DNA of 64,000 nt from an uncultured Clostridia bacterium (GCA_937880805.1 CALGRR010000004.1:62001-126000); one strand, 5' to 3'. Positions 34,855-42,180 are shown, counted from the first letter of the stretch. Numbers and translations are program-made. Notes: generated by a model not told the origin, from the letters alone.

Positions 34855-35585
34855 TCGCTGACACCGACCCGCCATAATCCTTTGTATTGGGCAGCAAACA
34901 TATTAATAATTTCAAGATCTCTTGATAGAAGCACAACCGGGTCTTGTGGAATATCTCTGAAGTCCCAATTAAATAAAACTTCTGTTGTACCATCTAAGTA
35001 GGTTAATATGATGAATCCTATTTGTGGTTCAGATTGTGTTATTAATTTAAATTGGTAGTTGCGTTTGTTCTTTTCAGACACATAACCATCTATTTTTCTG
35101 AATCGTTCTAATGCTGACAAATCACCAATATCTTTCCAAACCAAACCGTGATTTACTTGTTTTGCTATCTTAGCAAATGACTGTTGGTATATATTACCGT
35201 CATATAAACGTTCGTTTGTTTGATCTTCTTCATCTTCAAAATTAAATGATGTGTTCTGTACATACTCCAGAACTGGCAATCTATTAATTATGTATTCCCA
35301 AGCACTTTTAGGCGTGCCAAGCTTTGTTACATGCAAATAATTTTTTACCGTTTCAGAAAGACGTTCCGAATCAGCAGAAACTTTTTCTACTTCATTATGA
35401 GTGTTTATATTTTGTCCAATTATCAATATTATTATTGAAAGCAAAAATGCTGGTATTGCCGCTAATGCAGATTGAGACGCATATTTCAACGGATCTAATA
35501 AGTATGTTAAAACAAAAGAAACAATCGAAAGAACAGGGCTGATAATCAATAATATTATTTGTTTTTTTGATGAATTTTTTTTCAT
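34815..35585 (-). CDS. Hypothetical two-helix membrane protein convergent with the methyltransferase
   Basis: About 256 residues. Two adjacent membrane helices (about residues 10-30 and 38-60) lie near the N-terminus, followed by a ~190-residue soluble domain. The pattern resembles SLATT or related membrane proteins of defence loci; this is a topological comparison only. Start at 35585 follows GAGGAG; the frame reaches 35651 but that part contains the palindrome (35614-35630). The upstream motif at 35668 is the shared promoter motif. Its last 40 bp overlap the methyltransferase gene on the other strand. Confidence 0.55.
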   Translation of the reverse strand: MKKNSSKKQIILLIISPVLSIVSFVLTYLLDPLKYASQSALAAIPAFLLSIIILIIGQNINTHNEVEKVSADSERLSETVKNYLHVTKLGTPKSAWEYIINRLPVLEYVQNTSFNFEDEEDQTNERLYDGNIYQQSFAKIAKQVNHGLVWKDIGDLSALERFRKIDGYVSEKNKRNYQFKLITQSEPQIGFIILTYLDGTTEVLFNWDFRDIPQDPVVLLSRDLEIINMFAAQYKGLWRVGVSDYDSMATRSTSKK

Positions 35586-35613
35586 ATTACTTGGTATCTC
35601 CTCAATAATTAAC

Positions 35614-35630
35614 GATAACAAATAGTTATC
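35614..35630. promoter_or_regulatory. 17-bp palindrome, copy 4
   Basis: GATAACAAATAGTTATC is a perfect palindrome with 6-bp arms. It lies between the shared promoter motif copy (35668) and the start codon at 35585, a typical operator place. Confidence 0.55.
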
Positions 35631-35667
35631 ATTTATTTTAATTTGATTCAATAAAAATTTTTAAATC

Positions 35668-35706
35668 TATATATATATGTCAAAAATCGCAAAATGTTAT
35701 GCGATT
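35668..35706 (-). promoter_or_regulatory. Shared promoter motif, copy 4
   Basis: On the minus strand this reads TCGCATAACATTTTGCGA followed by TTTTTGACATATATATA. The first part is itself a palindrome (TCGCA ... TGCGA). Matches copies at 19044, 23886 and 36468. Confidence 0.55.
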
Positions 35707-35767
35707 TTTTTGAGATTTTTTTATTTTCTGCATAATGCACAAAAAAGCGACAGCGTTTTTGTCGGAT

Positions 35768-36076
35768 TTAACGTTTATAATACTGTTCGTTGACAATTTC
35801 GCGGATTACATATTTTTTGATAATTGTTTTATGGTGTGGCGGATAAATAAATCCTAAGATTTCATATTCGGTAAAGGCTTGATATGTTTCAGGAATTCCA
35901 AACGAAACATAAATACTGCAATGTCTGTATTGCGATTTTAAATAAATATCTTTTTTCACTTCACATACAATCGCTTTATGTAATGAGTCAATTGTCTTTC
36001 CGTTAAACACATAAAATAAATCTAAAGAATTTTTAACTTTCTCGTATTCAAACAACAAAAACTTTTTCATAAGCAT
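35768..36076 (-). CDS. Hypothetical small basic protein
   Basis: A 102-residue protein rich in Lys, Tyr and Ile, without signal peptide or known motif. The ribosome binding site is weak: there is none clear upstream of either of the two in-frame ATGs (36076 and 36070). It is the only minus-strand frame downstream of the likely small RNA terminator (36113-36149), so if expressed it depends on read-through or a promoter of its own. Codon-like amino-acid sequence is plausible, but the confidence is low. Confidence 0.4.
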   Translation of the reverse strand: MLMKKFLLFEYEKVKNSLDLFYVFNGKTIDSLHKAIVCEVKKDIYLKSQYRHCSIYVSFGIPETYQAFTEYEILGFIYPPHHKTIIKKYVIREIVNEQYYKR

Positions 36077-36112
36077 TTAGTGGCAATTCGTCATTTTTCG
36101 ATTTCATATTTA

Positions 36113-36149
36113 TAAATAAAACCCCGATGTGTGCAACATAACACCGGGG
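36113..36149 (-). terminator. Minus-strand terminator of the candidate small RNA
   Basis: Stem CCCCG plus GTGT with ACAC and CGGGG (two-base bulge), followed on the minus strand by TTTTATTT. No minus-strand gene lies upstream within 2 kb, so it must serve a short transcript starting near 36256. Confidence 0.75.
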
Positions 36150-36256
36150 CTGGGTATACTGCCGAAGGCTTCGAATCTTACAATGTTGTAACAGATGATT
36201 TGGACGGATTCAACTGATACAAATGTATTAAACGTAACCTTCACCCATAAAAAATT
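36113..36256 (-). ncRNA. Candidate Agr-controlled small RNA (RNAIII-like position)
   Basis: A stretch of ~140 bases between a LytTR-type site with TTGACA (36277-36330) and a strong terminator, without a convincing reading frame (one 6-codon ORF without ribosome binding site). The site and terminator point the same way. In staphylococci the agr-activated RNAIII is a small RNA; here the locus is 3 kb from agrBD. The exact start is inferred. Confidence 0.45.
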
Positions 36257-36276
36257 TACTATTATTTTATTTAAAG

Positions 36277-36330
36277 TGTCAACGCAAAATGCAAAACTGC
36301 GGTTTTAGAGTGCAAAATTGCTGATTTTGC
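36277..36330 (-). promoter_or_regulatory. LytTR/AgrA-type binding site A with -35 box
   Basis: tgcggtttt at 36298-36306 and tgctgattt at 36319-36327, exactly 21 bp apart (two helical turns, the spacing of LytTR direct repeats). The minus strand reads TTGACA (36282-36277) just downstream. Orientation fits a minus-strand transcript. Confidence 0.65.
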
Positions 36331-36467
36331 TAAAAATATAAAGTAATACATTTCCTCCGTTTTTTCACTTGTGTGATTTACACATGCAAAATTAATTGTA
36401 ATTTTAGACAAAAACAAGAGCTTTTGTTTGTGTAAAATATAGAAAAAATAATTTTTTTGAAAAATGT

Positions 36468-36504
36468 GCGTAACATTTTAAGTTTTTTGTCATTTATATA
36501 TAAA
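36468..36504 (+). promoter_or_regulatory. Shared promoter motif, copy 2
   Basis: GCGTAACATTTTAAG then TTTTTTGTCATTTATATATAAA. Upstream TTTGTGTAAAATATAGAA matches the copy at 19044. It lies about 35-70 bp before the ATG at 36538. Confidence 0.55.
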
Positions 36505-36537
36505 GGGAAAATTTACATACTCAAGAAAGGAATGTAA

Positions 36538-36975
36538 ATGATGAAAAGATTTGTAGGAAACGGCTACTATTTTGTTGATTCGTTAGGACATTTCAATATT
36601 AATCGTAGCTGCCAAAACTTTGAAAAGAAAAAGTGTTTGAACAACGGAATATGCATAACCGACAAAGAGCATTTAAAGCAACTGTTTGCAGAAGCTCTGA
36701 AAAAAGATTTGATAAAATATGATGTAAAAAGCTTTTTCTGTGTTACGCATGATAGTTTTATCGACATAATAGAACATATAGGTTTCGTAGTTGAAATGAA
36801 AGTTAAGTTTCCTATGATAGGTAAAGCTAATATCAGAGAACTATTTAAGCAGTGGAAATGCCAAGAATGCTCAACTTGCGAACAAATAGATAGGTGTTTT
36901 GTTTGTAATGGCAAATTGCCCGAAATTGGAAGAGATGAGTATTTCGTTGTTTTCAAAAGAAAGGAAAACAAATAA
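36538..36975 (+). CDS. Hypothetical cysteine-rich protein under the shared promoter motif
   Basis: A 145-residue protein with two clusters of cysteines near the C-terminus (CQECSTCEQ, then CFVCNGK) and single cysteines near the N-terminus. This suggests a zinc-binding domain. No signal peptide. AAGAAAGG precedes two ATGs (36538, 36541). It ends 2 bp before the stop of the convergent nuclease gene. Function unknown; co-control with the other genes behind the motif is likely. Confidence 0.55.
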   Translation: MMKRFVGNGYYFVDSLGHFNINRSCQNFEKKKCLNNGICITDKEHLKQLFAEALKKDLIKYDVKSFFCVTHDSFIDIIEHIGFVVEMKVKFPMIGKANIRELFKQWKCQECSTCEQIDRCFVCNGKLPEIGRDEYFVVFKRKENK

Positions 36976-36977
36976 TC

Positions 36978-37949
36978 TTATGGATTGCATCTTTTGCACG
37001 GTATGTAGCCTAATTCAATAAGTTCTTCTCTTGTTCCGTTGAATGACCGTTTATTCTTTTCTTTCATATCTTCAACAGAAGAACAAAACGGATAGTGAAA
37101 TTTGGCTGTGTTTATATTTACAATATACTTTGTACTATCTGCAATTGAATATGTAGTTAACGGTACTGCTAATTGACTATCTCCAGTTGAATAGTCTATT
37201 ATTATTCCAGGTTGAACATTGTAACAAAACACATTGAAGCAGATTCCTTCACCGTTATCTTCAACAGAATAAGCCTCGATTATAACCCCGTTGGCCAAAA
37301 GATTATCTCCTTCATAAACTGGAGTCACTCTATATAACACATGATTATTTGTGTTTTCAACATAATCAGCAACTTTGTTTTCAAAGTAGAGCATACCATC
37401 AACATTTAAATATCGAGTTCCCGTTATCAAATTCTTAGGGTTAGCATTTTCTCCCGAAAGTTGATAACCAACAAGGTGACACCGATTGTATAGATACTTA
37501 CCGTCTACCATATCGTACTTGACAGTGTGCCAACCTGAAGGCTTTATGTTTCCGATTTCGCCCCGTTCTTCTGTCGGCATAGTGTTTTTACAGACACAAA
37601 CAAACGCTGTTCCGCACCGTCCGAGCTGATCAAGCTCACAATATTGTTCAAAAGCATTGGCGACCATATCTGAATCGTTGAACCAAGGAACATTGTTGTT
37701 CAATATCACAAATGGGTGTTGTGAGTATGACGGAATACCATATTCAGAAAAACTTTTTTGTGGTTGCTGCACATAGTGGGTTGTTTTTGGTGATTCACTA
37801 TAAACTTTGGTTGCAATTGTTTGGTAGAAAGAAGGTTCTGTTGTTGGTTTTGCCGACTCTATAAAATTGCAAAAAGAAAACATTGCAAACGAAGCAAATA
37901 CCAACAAAACAATTAATAATCTTTGATGAAGTAGCTTTTTTATACTCAT
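36978..37949 (-). CDS. Secreted DNA/RNA non-specific endonuclease
   Basis: About 323 residues with an N-terminal membrane/signal segment (about residues 8-28). The nuclease signature is YNRCHLVGYQLSG (about 150-162), the NRxH version of the DNA/RNA non-specific (EndA/Spd-like) betabetaalpha-metal site with the catalytic His; PKNLITGTRYLN follows. The last ~45 residues (FHYPFCSSVEDMKEKN and YIPCKRC) form the small cysteine-containing tail often found on secreted Gram-positive nucleases. It probably degrades extracellular DNA and RNA. ATG at 37949 follows AAAGGACGG. A divergent regulator pair lies upstream. Confidence 0.85.
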   Translation of the reverse strand: MSIKKLLHQRLLIVLLVFASFAMFSFCNFIESAKPTTEPSFYQTIATKVYSESPKTTHYVQQPQKSFSEYGIPSYSQHPFVILNNNVPWFNDSDMVANAFEQYCELDQLGRCGTAFVCVCKNTMPTEERGEIGNIKPSGWHTVKYDMVDGKYLYNRCHLVGYQLSGENANPKNLITGTRYLNVDGMLYFENKVADYVENTNNHVLYRVTPVYEGDNLLANGVIIEAYSVEDNGEGICFNVFCYNVQPGIIIDYSTGDSQLAVPLTTYSIADSTKYIVNINTAKFHYPFCSSVEDMKEKNKRSFNGTREELIELGYIPCKRCNP

Positions 37950-38018
37950 AACCAACCGTCCTTTGGTTAATATTGACTTGCTTTTTTTTAAGCAGGTTTA
38001 ATTTGTGTACCCAAAATC

Positions 38019-38048
38019 AAAAACAGCCTACATCTGCAGGCTGTTTTT
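38019..38048. terminator. Bidirectional-looking terminator hairpin
   Basis: AAAAACAGCCT and its complement AGGCTGTTTTT around an 8-nt loop. It follows the minus-strand XRE gene and separates it from the nuclease gene. Confidence 0.75.
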
Positions 38049-38053
38049 ATAAG

Positions 38054-38386
38054 CTATTCTTTTGTTTTACATCTGGAAGTGAACTCATAAAAAAGTCTTA
38101 TAGCAGCCTCTTTATCCTCTTCAACTAAATTCTGCAGAACCTTTTCCATATCTGAAACATGTTTATGCAGAACAATATTTGAATTAAGTCCTAACAGATA
38201 GTCACTTGAAACTTCAAGGGCGTTTGCCAATGCAGCCAAATTATCAATAGTAGGTTTTCTGGCTCCGGTTTCTACTCGACTGATATAGCAGGTGTCCGAA
38301 TTTATTTTTTCTGCAAGTTCTGCCTGTGTAAGATTAAGTTCAATTCGTCTTCTTTTTACAAACCCACCAACAGTTAACTCTAACAT
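38054..38386 (-). CDS. XRE-family transcriptional regulator
   Basis: The 110-residue protein has a Cro/C1 helix-turn-helix in residues 8-62 (LNLTQAELAEKINSDTCYIS, then VETGARKPTIDN). The short C-terminal part contains a helix for dimerisation. AAGGTGTGAG precedes the ATG. It is divergent from the gene at 38536 with a 34-bp near-perfect palindrome between, so it probably represses both. It may also act on the nuclease gene downstream. Confidence 0.85.
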   Translation of the reverse strand: MLELTVGGFVKRRRIELNLTQAELAEKINSDTCYISRVETGARKPTIDNLAALANALEVSSDYLLGLNSNIVLHKHVSDMEKVLQNLVEEDKEAAIRLFYEFTSRCKTKE

Positions 38387-38455
38387 TTACTCACACCTTA
38401 TATATCTTTTATAAATCTTTTATAATTATAGTATATGAAATTTAAAAGTAAAAAA

Positions 38456-38489
38456 ATGACGATTTCGTCAAACTTGACAAAATCGTCAT
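38456..38489. promoter_or_regulatory. 34-bp near-perfect palindrome, divergent operator
   Basis: Arms ATGACGATTTCGTCAA and TTGACAAAATCGTCAT (15 of 16 complementary) around AC. It lies midway between two divergent genes for DNA-binding-type proteins. The inner TTGACA can serve as a -35 box. Confidence 0.7.
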
Positions 38490-38535
38490 AAAATTGTATT
38501 CTTTAGTTATACAGTATATTTTTTGAGGTGTATGT

Positions 38536-39093
38536 ATGATTCCTAAAAAAATCAAAGCAGTTCGTGAACTGTTGGGAATATCAGAAGCACAAGTTTCCAA
38601 CACAATATATGTAAACAGCTATAAATACAAAAGAAGTGAAGGGGATGTTGCTTACCTCACAACCGAAATGTTGATTTTATTATCAATAATTTACAGAGTA
38701 CCGTTCGAAAAATTTTTGTTGGATGTATATACTATTGACGATATTATATGTGATGAATATTTGAACAGTCTGAAAGGATTGGGAAAAGACCAAATCGAAA
38801 TTATACTTAAAGATAATCTTTGTTTGTATTTTCCGAAGAAAAGAAAGAAAGCCAATTCAACAACAATTGATTTAATTAAGAAAAATGAAAGAACCGGATT
38901 TCATAATAACCTGAAATTTATTAGAGAAAACCTTAATTATGAAGTATCTCAAATGGCTAAAATTTTGGAAATAGAAACCGAAGAATATGTTGGATTGGAA
39001 ACGAGATCGGTTTTACCTAATCCAACTCAGCTTAAATTTTTTTTGGGGAAACTTGACATCAAAGTATCCGACTTAATTATATCAGCAAAATGA
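38536..39093 (+). CDS. Hypothetical protein with two helix-turn-helix-like segments
   Basis: A 185-residue protein. Residues 2-60 (KIKAVRELLGISEAQVSNTI) and 125-180 (LKFIRENLNYEVSQMAKILE) each look like a degenerate XRE-type helix-turn-helix. The start at 38536 follows TTGAGGTG. It is divergent from the XRE gene with the long palindrome between, and convergent with agrBD. It may be a partner regulator; it could also link the palindrome to agr control. Family not recognised. Confidence 0.6.
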   Translation: MIPKKIKAVRELLGISEAQVSNTIYVNSYKYKRSEGDVAYLTTEMLILLSIIYRVPFEKFLLDVYTIDDIICDEYLNSLKGLGKDQIEIILKDNLCLYFPKKRKKANSTTIDLIKKNERTGFHNNLKFIRENLNYEVSQMAKILEIETEEYVGLETRSVLPNPTQLKFFLGKLDIKVSDLIISAK

Positions 39094-39122
39094 CAGACAC
39101 TTTTTGAGATGTCTGTCATTTT
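39091..39122. terminator. Bidirectional terminator between the regulator and agrD
   Basis: GACAGACA and TGTCTGTC around a 10-nt loop with A/T runs on both sides; it lies at the convergence of the + strand gene and agrBD. Confidence 0.8.
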
Positions 39123-39137
39123 GTTTTTTGATTTAAT

Positions 39138-39278
39138 TTACTTTCTGTACTTTTCAAGACCTGTAGGCACTTTCGGCTGATGGAAGATAATATAACTTGG
39201 TGAGTTTACAGATGAAATCCCAACCAAAAGAGCTAATGACGCAAGCATGGGTGCAATACGCATTACAATCTTTTTCAT
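39138..39278 (-). CDS. agrD: AgrD-like autoinducer prepeptide with serine core
   Basis: A 46-residue peptide. Residues 1-20 form the amphipathic leader (MKKIVMRIAPMLASLALLVG), the core lies around NSPSYIIFH (25-33), and the charged tail starts QPKVP (34-38), the typical AgrD end. Known AgrD cores usually have a cysteine that forms a thiolactone; here the equivalent place is Ser28, which would give a lactone ring of about five residues (Ser-Tyr-Ile-Ile-Phe). Serine forms occur in some Agr and Fsr-type signals. Its ATG overlaps the agrB stop as ATGA. A terminator follows within 20 bp. Confidence 0.85.
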   Translation of the reverse strand: MKKIVMRIAPMLASLALLVGISSVNSPSYIIFHQPKVPTGLEKYRK

Positions 39279-39880
39279 AGCCTTTCCTCCTTTCTTTTAA
39301 TAATTGAATTTTCAATTTTAGCTGTTAATATAGCGAGAGCAGCTAAAAATATTCCTGTAGTGTAGTTAAATATATATGGTGATATGTTTTCTAAAACCAA
39401 AGAAGCACAGTAAATTATACAAATTAAAAATGTAAGAAGCAAACTAAAAAAACGATTTCTGCTTTTTCTATATTCTGTCATAGGATTATCAGGATGTTCA
39501 ATTGGTGCAAAAGCTACTATTAATACTGAAGAAACTATAGTCATAAATCCTGTTATAAAAACCATATAGGGCTTTTCAAAAAAACAATAGTCTAAAAATA
39601 CAAACAAAAAATAAGATAAGTTTGTTATGGCAAAACAAGTGTAATGACGCTTTGCGTGATAACCTCCGCATATTACTCTAACACTAAAAAAACCGACCAA
39701 GTATAATATTGTTTCAAAAAATTTGTTAATAAGTATTGATGTTAAGATGATAGCAATTGTGGTTGATAACAATGCAATAAGGAGTTCTAATCCATACTTA
39801 TATATTTCATAATCGTTCTCAGATATTATTCCAAGCGTTACAAATTTGTGAGTTATTATTTGTGAAATCTTTTTATACAT
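39275..39880 (-). CDS. agrB: AgrB-like peptide-processing membrane protease
   Basis: The 201-residue polytopic membrane protein keeps the catalytic pair of AgrB: His75 in GGYHAKRH and Cys82 in YTCFA, like His77/Cys84 of Staphylococcus aureus. It removes the C-terminal tail of AgrD and helps close the ring. The frame is followed by agrD with an ATGA overlap. The promoter lies around 39932-40006, overlapping the terminator of agrC. Confidence 0.92.
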   Translation of the reverse strand: MYKKISQIITHKFVTLGIISENDYEIYKYGLELLIALLSTTIAIILTSILINKFFETILYLVGFFSVRVICGGYHAKRHYTCFAITNLSYFLFVFLDYCFFEKPYMVFITGFMTIVSSVLIVAFAPIEHPDNPMTEYRKSRNRFFSLLLTFLICIIYCASLVLENISPYIFNYTTGIFLAALAILTAKIENSIIKRKEERL

Positions 39881-39900
39881 ACTTTTTCACCGTCCAAAAT

Positions 39901-39931
39901 AAAAAAGTGTACGAGAAAAGTTCTCGTACAC
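39901..39931 (-). terminator. Minus-strand terminator between agrC and agrB
   Basis: GTGTACGAGAA and TTCTCGTACAC (11 bp) around a 3-nt loop, followed on the minus strand by TTTTTTATTTT. The agrBD -10 box (39937-39932) lies just before it, so a transcript from that promoter starts inside the stem. Confidence 0.75.
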
Positions 39932-40006
39932 ATAATAAAGTAAAAAAATAGAAAACTAAAGAAAAAATGCAAAACTGCGGTTTTAGGATGCAACTTTGCG
40001 GTTTTG
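39932..40006 (-). promoter_or_regulatory. agrBD promoter with LytTR/AgrA-type site B
   Basis: Two copies of tgcggtttt on the + strand (39976-39984 and 39997-40005), exactly 21 bp apart, which is the classic LytTR direct-repeat spacing. A TATTAT -10 box (minus strand 39937-39932) is 38 bp beyond the proximal repeat. Positive feedback on agrBD by the response regulator is the expected role. Confidence 0.8.
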
Positions 40007-40008
40007 TG

Positions 40009-41304
40009 CTATTTGTTCGCCATATTGATGCTTATATTGAATATCCTGTTGTCACATGAAAATGAAACTACTCCGTCATGCTTTTGAGCAATGGTTTTTA
40101 TGCTTTTGATACCATAGCCATGCTTTTCTTTGTCATTCTTAGAAGTAATCAACTTTTCCGTATTGACATCTTCTTCTACAGGATTTGAGACAGATATTGA
40201 GATTCTGTTATCGGTTGACATCAACGTAAGATTAATACTCTTTTTACCCTTTTCAGAACTTTTTTCGACAGCTTCAATTGCATTATCCAAAGCATTTCCC
40301 AAAACAATACCAAGCTCTAATTCATCCATTTTGATTTCCTCTGCAAGTTTTGTGGAAATCTGAAAAGAAATACCGTTATCTTTTGCAACGTGAAGCTTTG
40401 CTTGGATAATTGCGTCAATAACAGGATTGCCACTATTTATAATGTTACTATTCATTTCTTCAAGCCAATTTAGATTTCTTTCCATTATTTGAAGTGCCTT
40501 GTCAGATTTGCCGTCTTTTACTAAAGCCATAAGGGAAAGCAATCTGTTTTTTATGTCATGTCTGAATATTCTTAATTCGTTTTGATGTTTGTTAAGCTCT
40601 CGGTAGTGTAAAACTTGATTGCTTATGTGCAACTCAGCAAAAAGAAGTTTTTCTTTGGTTTCAATAAGTTCATTTTGCTTGTCAATTATGTAAAAAACAG
40701 CGATATTAGCAAAAGCTAAACCAACAGATGTAATAAGCGTGATAATGTAAAACACCCAGTTATCAATTTGGTAACAACATCCAAGAAACAATACCATAAC
40801 AAGAAAAGAGGTAATTGGCAAAGAAAAAACAAGCACTATGTTTTGTTTTAATGACTGAAAATCTGTTCTAAATCTTTTCCTTTTTGTCATAAGAACAATA
40901 ATATATGTGAGGAATTTAGAGGTGATTGTACAAATAGCAAATAAAACAGGTTTTTGTTGTAGCATTGAAATGTTAATTTCAAATAATAAAGATAAAAACA
41001 TACCTACAATTATTTCAGCGCAGGTGTTTGATAAGAAAATAAAAAGAGAAAACAAAAATCTATATACCCATTTTACTTTAAACAAAGTTGTGACAATTAA
41101 AGTGAATACAAATGAGCCCAACAAAACAAGTTGTGACTCTGCTAAAAATAAATTTGTATTTAAAAATTGGAAAACAGTGAAAACAACACATAAAGAAACA
41201 AAAACTATTCTACTTAAATTAGTTTTGTAACGATCTTTGAAAAAGAAAAGAATAATAAACAACTCACAAATATTGCCAAACAAATTAATTACATAATCAG
41301 CCAT
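40009..41304 (-). CDS. agrC: AgrC-like sensor histidine kinase
   Basis: A 431-residue kinase. About six N-terminal membrane helices (residues 5-210) form the peptide sensor. A GHKL kinase follows: His box FRHDIKNR (His249), N box LGNALDNAIEA and G box HGYGIKSI. The start at 41304 is 4 bp after the agrA stop, with GTGGTGA as ribosome binding site; the frame continues up to 41373 inside agrA. It senses the AgrD-derived peptide and phosphorylates AgrA. Confidence 0.92.
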   Translation of the reverse strand: MADYVINLFGNICELFIILFFFKDRYKTNLSRIVFVSLCVVFTVFQFLNTNLFLAESQLVLLGSFVFTLIVTTLFKVKWVYRFLFSLFIFLSNTCAEIIVGMFLSLLFEINISMLQQKPVLFAICTITSKFLTYIIVLMTKRKRFRTDFQSLKQNIVLVFSLPITSFLVMVLFLGCCYQIDNWVFYIITLITSVGLAFANIAVFYIIDKQNELIETKEKLLFAELHISNQVLHYRELNKHQNELRIFRHDIKNRLLSLMALVKDGKSDKALQIMERNLNWLEEMNSNIINSGNPVIDAIIQAKLHVAKDNGISFQISTKLAEEIKMDELELGIVLGNALDNAIEAVEKSSEKGKKSINLTLMSTDNRISISVSNPVEEDVNTEKLITSKNDKEKHGYGIKSIKTIAQKHDGVVSFSCDNRIFNISINMANK

Positions 41305-41308
41305 ATAA

Positions 41309-42019
41309 TCACCACTTCCACTTTTGAATATATTTATCATACATCTGCAATATTTCTTTTCTTCTTTTTTCACCGATAGGAATTTTTGAACCGTCTCTTA
41401 GAATTATTTCCGTGCTGCCGAAAGACTTAATATGTCTCATATTTATAACAAAGCCTTGGTGTGGACGAAGAAATCCGTGAGCTTTAAGTTTTTCGTAGGC
41501 ATCTGAAACTTTTCCCATATGTTCATATTCTTCGCCTACAATATGAACCTTTAATCTTCTTTTATATCCCTCGATATATGTTATGTCACCAATCATAAGA
41601 ATTTGTCTGCTGTTTTTCCAACAAACGAGATATTTCTCGTTCATTACCCTGTGCTTATGTAAAGCTCGATTGAATACATCGTCAAACTCTTCTTGGCTGA
41701 TAGGTTTTACCAAAAAATGAAATGCTTCACATCTGAAAGCATCAAACACATAGTTCTTGTGGCTTGATACGAATATAATAATTGCTTCCGGTGCGTGCTT
41801 CCGTACTTCCGTAGCTGTATCAATACCGTTCATTTTTCCCATTTCTATATCAAGAAAGATTATGTCAAAATCTTTTTGTGAAGAATAATGTTCAACCAAT
41901 TCTTCACCCTGAAAGAAATCTGTAATCTGCGGCATATCAGCTTCGGTAAAGAATGGGTGCAGGCACTTTCTTATTTCCTGATGCATTACTTCATTGTCAT
42001 CACAAATGCAAATTCTCAT
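41309..42019 (-). CDS. agrA: AgrA-like LytTR response regulator
   Basis: The 236-residue protein has a receiver domain (residues 1-120; acidic DD at 7-8, phosphoacceptor Asp57 in FLDIEMG, conserved Lys in VKPIS) and a C-terminal LytTR DNA-binding domain (about 135-235, MGKVSDAYEKLKAHGFLRPH, then HIKSFGSTEIILRDG). It is the first gene of the agrA-agrC unit. Unlike in staphylococci the order is agrA-agrC then agrB-agrD, with a terminator between. Four sites with LytTR spacing or sequence lie within 14 kb. Confidence 0.92.
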   Translation of the reverse strand: MRICICDDNEVMHQEIRKCLHPFFTEADMPQITDFFQGEELVEHYSSQKDFDIIFLDIEMGKMNGIDTATEVRKHAPEAIIIFVSSHKNYVFDAFRCEAFHFLVKPISQEEFDDVFNRALHKHRVMNEKYLVCWKNSRQILMIGDITYIEGYKRRLKVHIVGEEYEHMGKVSDAYEKLKAHGFLRPHQGFVINMRHIKSFGSTEIILRDGSKIPIGEKRRKEILQMYDKYIQKWKW

Positions 42020-42108
42020 ACTTATTGACTCCTTAACTTTATTAAAACTTATGAAAGTAATAAATATATATTTTTACTTGATTATATTATAAATCAATAA
42101 ATTTTTAC

Positions 42109-42180
42109 CGTCAATCAGTAATGTTGCATCCTAAAACCGCAGATTTGCTTGAACTATTGAAACACTTAAAATTTTATAAT
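42109..42180 (+). promoter_or_regulatory. LytTR/AgrA-type site C and promoter of the lipase-like gene
   Basis: aaaaccgca (42133-42141), flanked by GCATCCT and followed by AACTATTGAAA (42152-42162), then TATAAT (42175-42180). A 53-bp stretch matches site D at 49911-49962 with about ten differences. The gene starts at 42230. Confidence 0.75.

Noticed and set aside
36229..36249. Six-codon frame (MGEGYV) in the candidate small RNA
   Set aside because: No ribosome binding site and too short to support.
19044..36504. Shared motif copies as CRISPR-like repeats or transposon ends
   Set aside because: Copies are in both orientations, scattered over 17 kb and always before a start codon; promoter function fits better.
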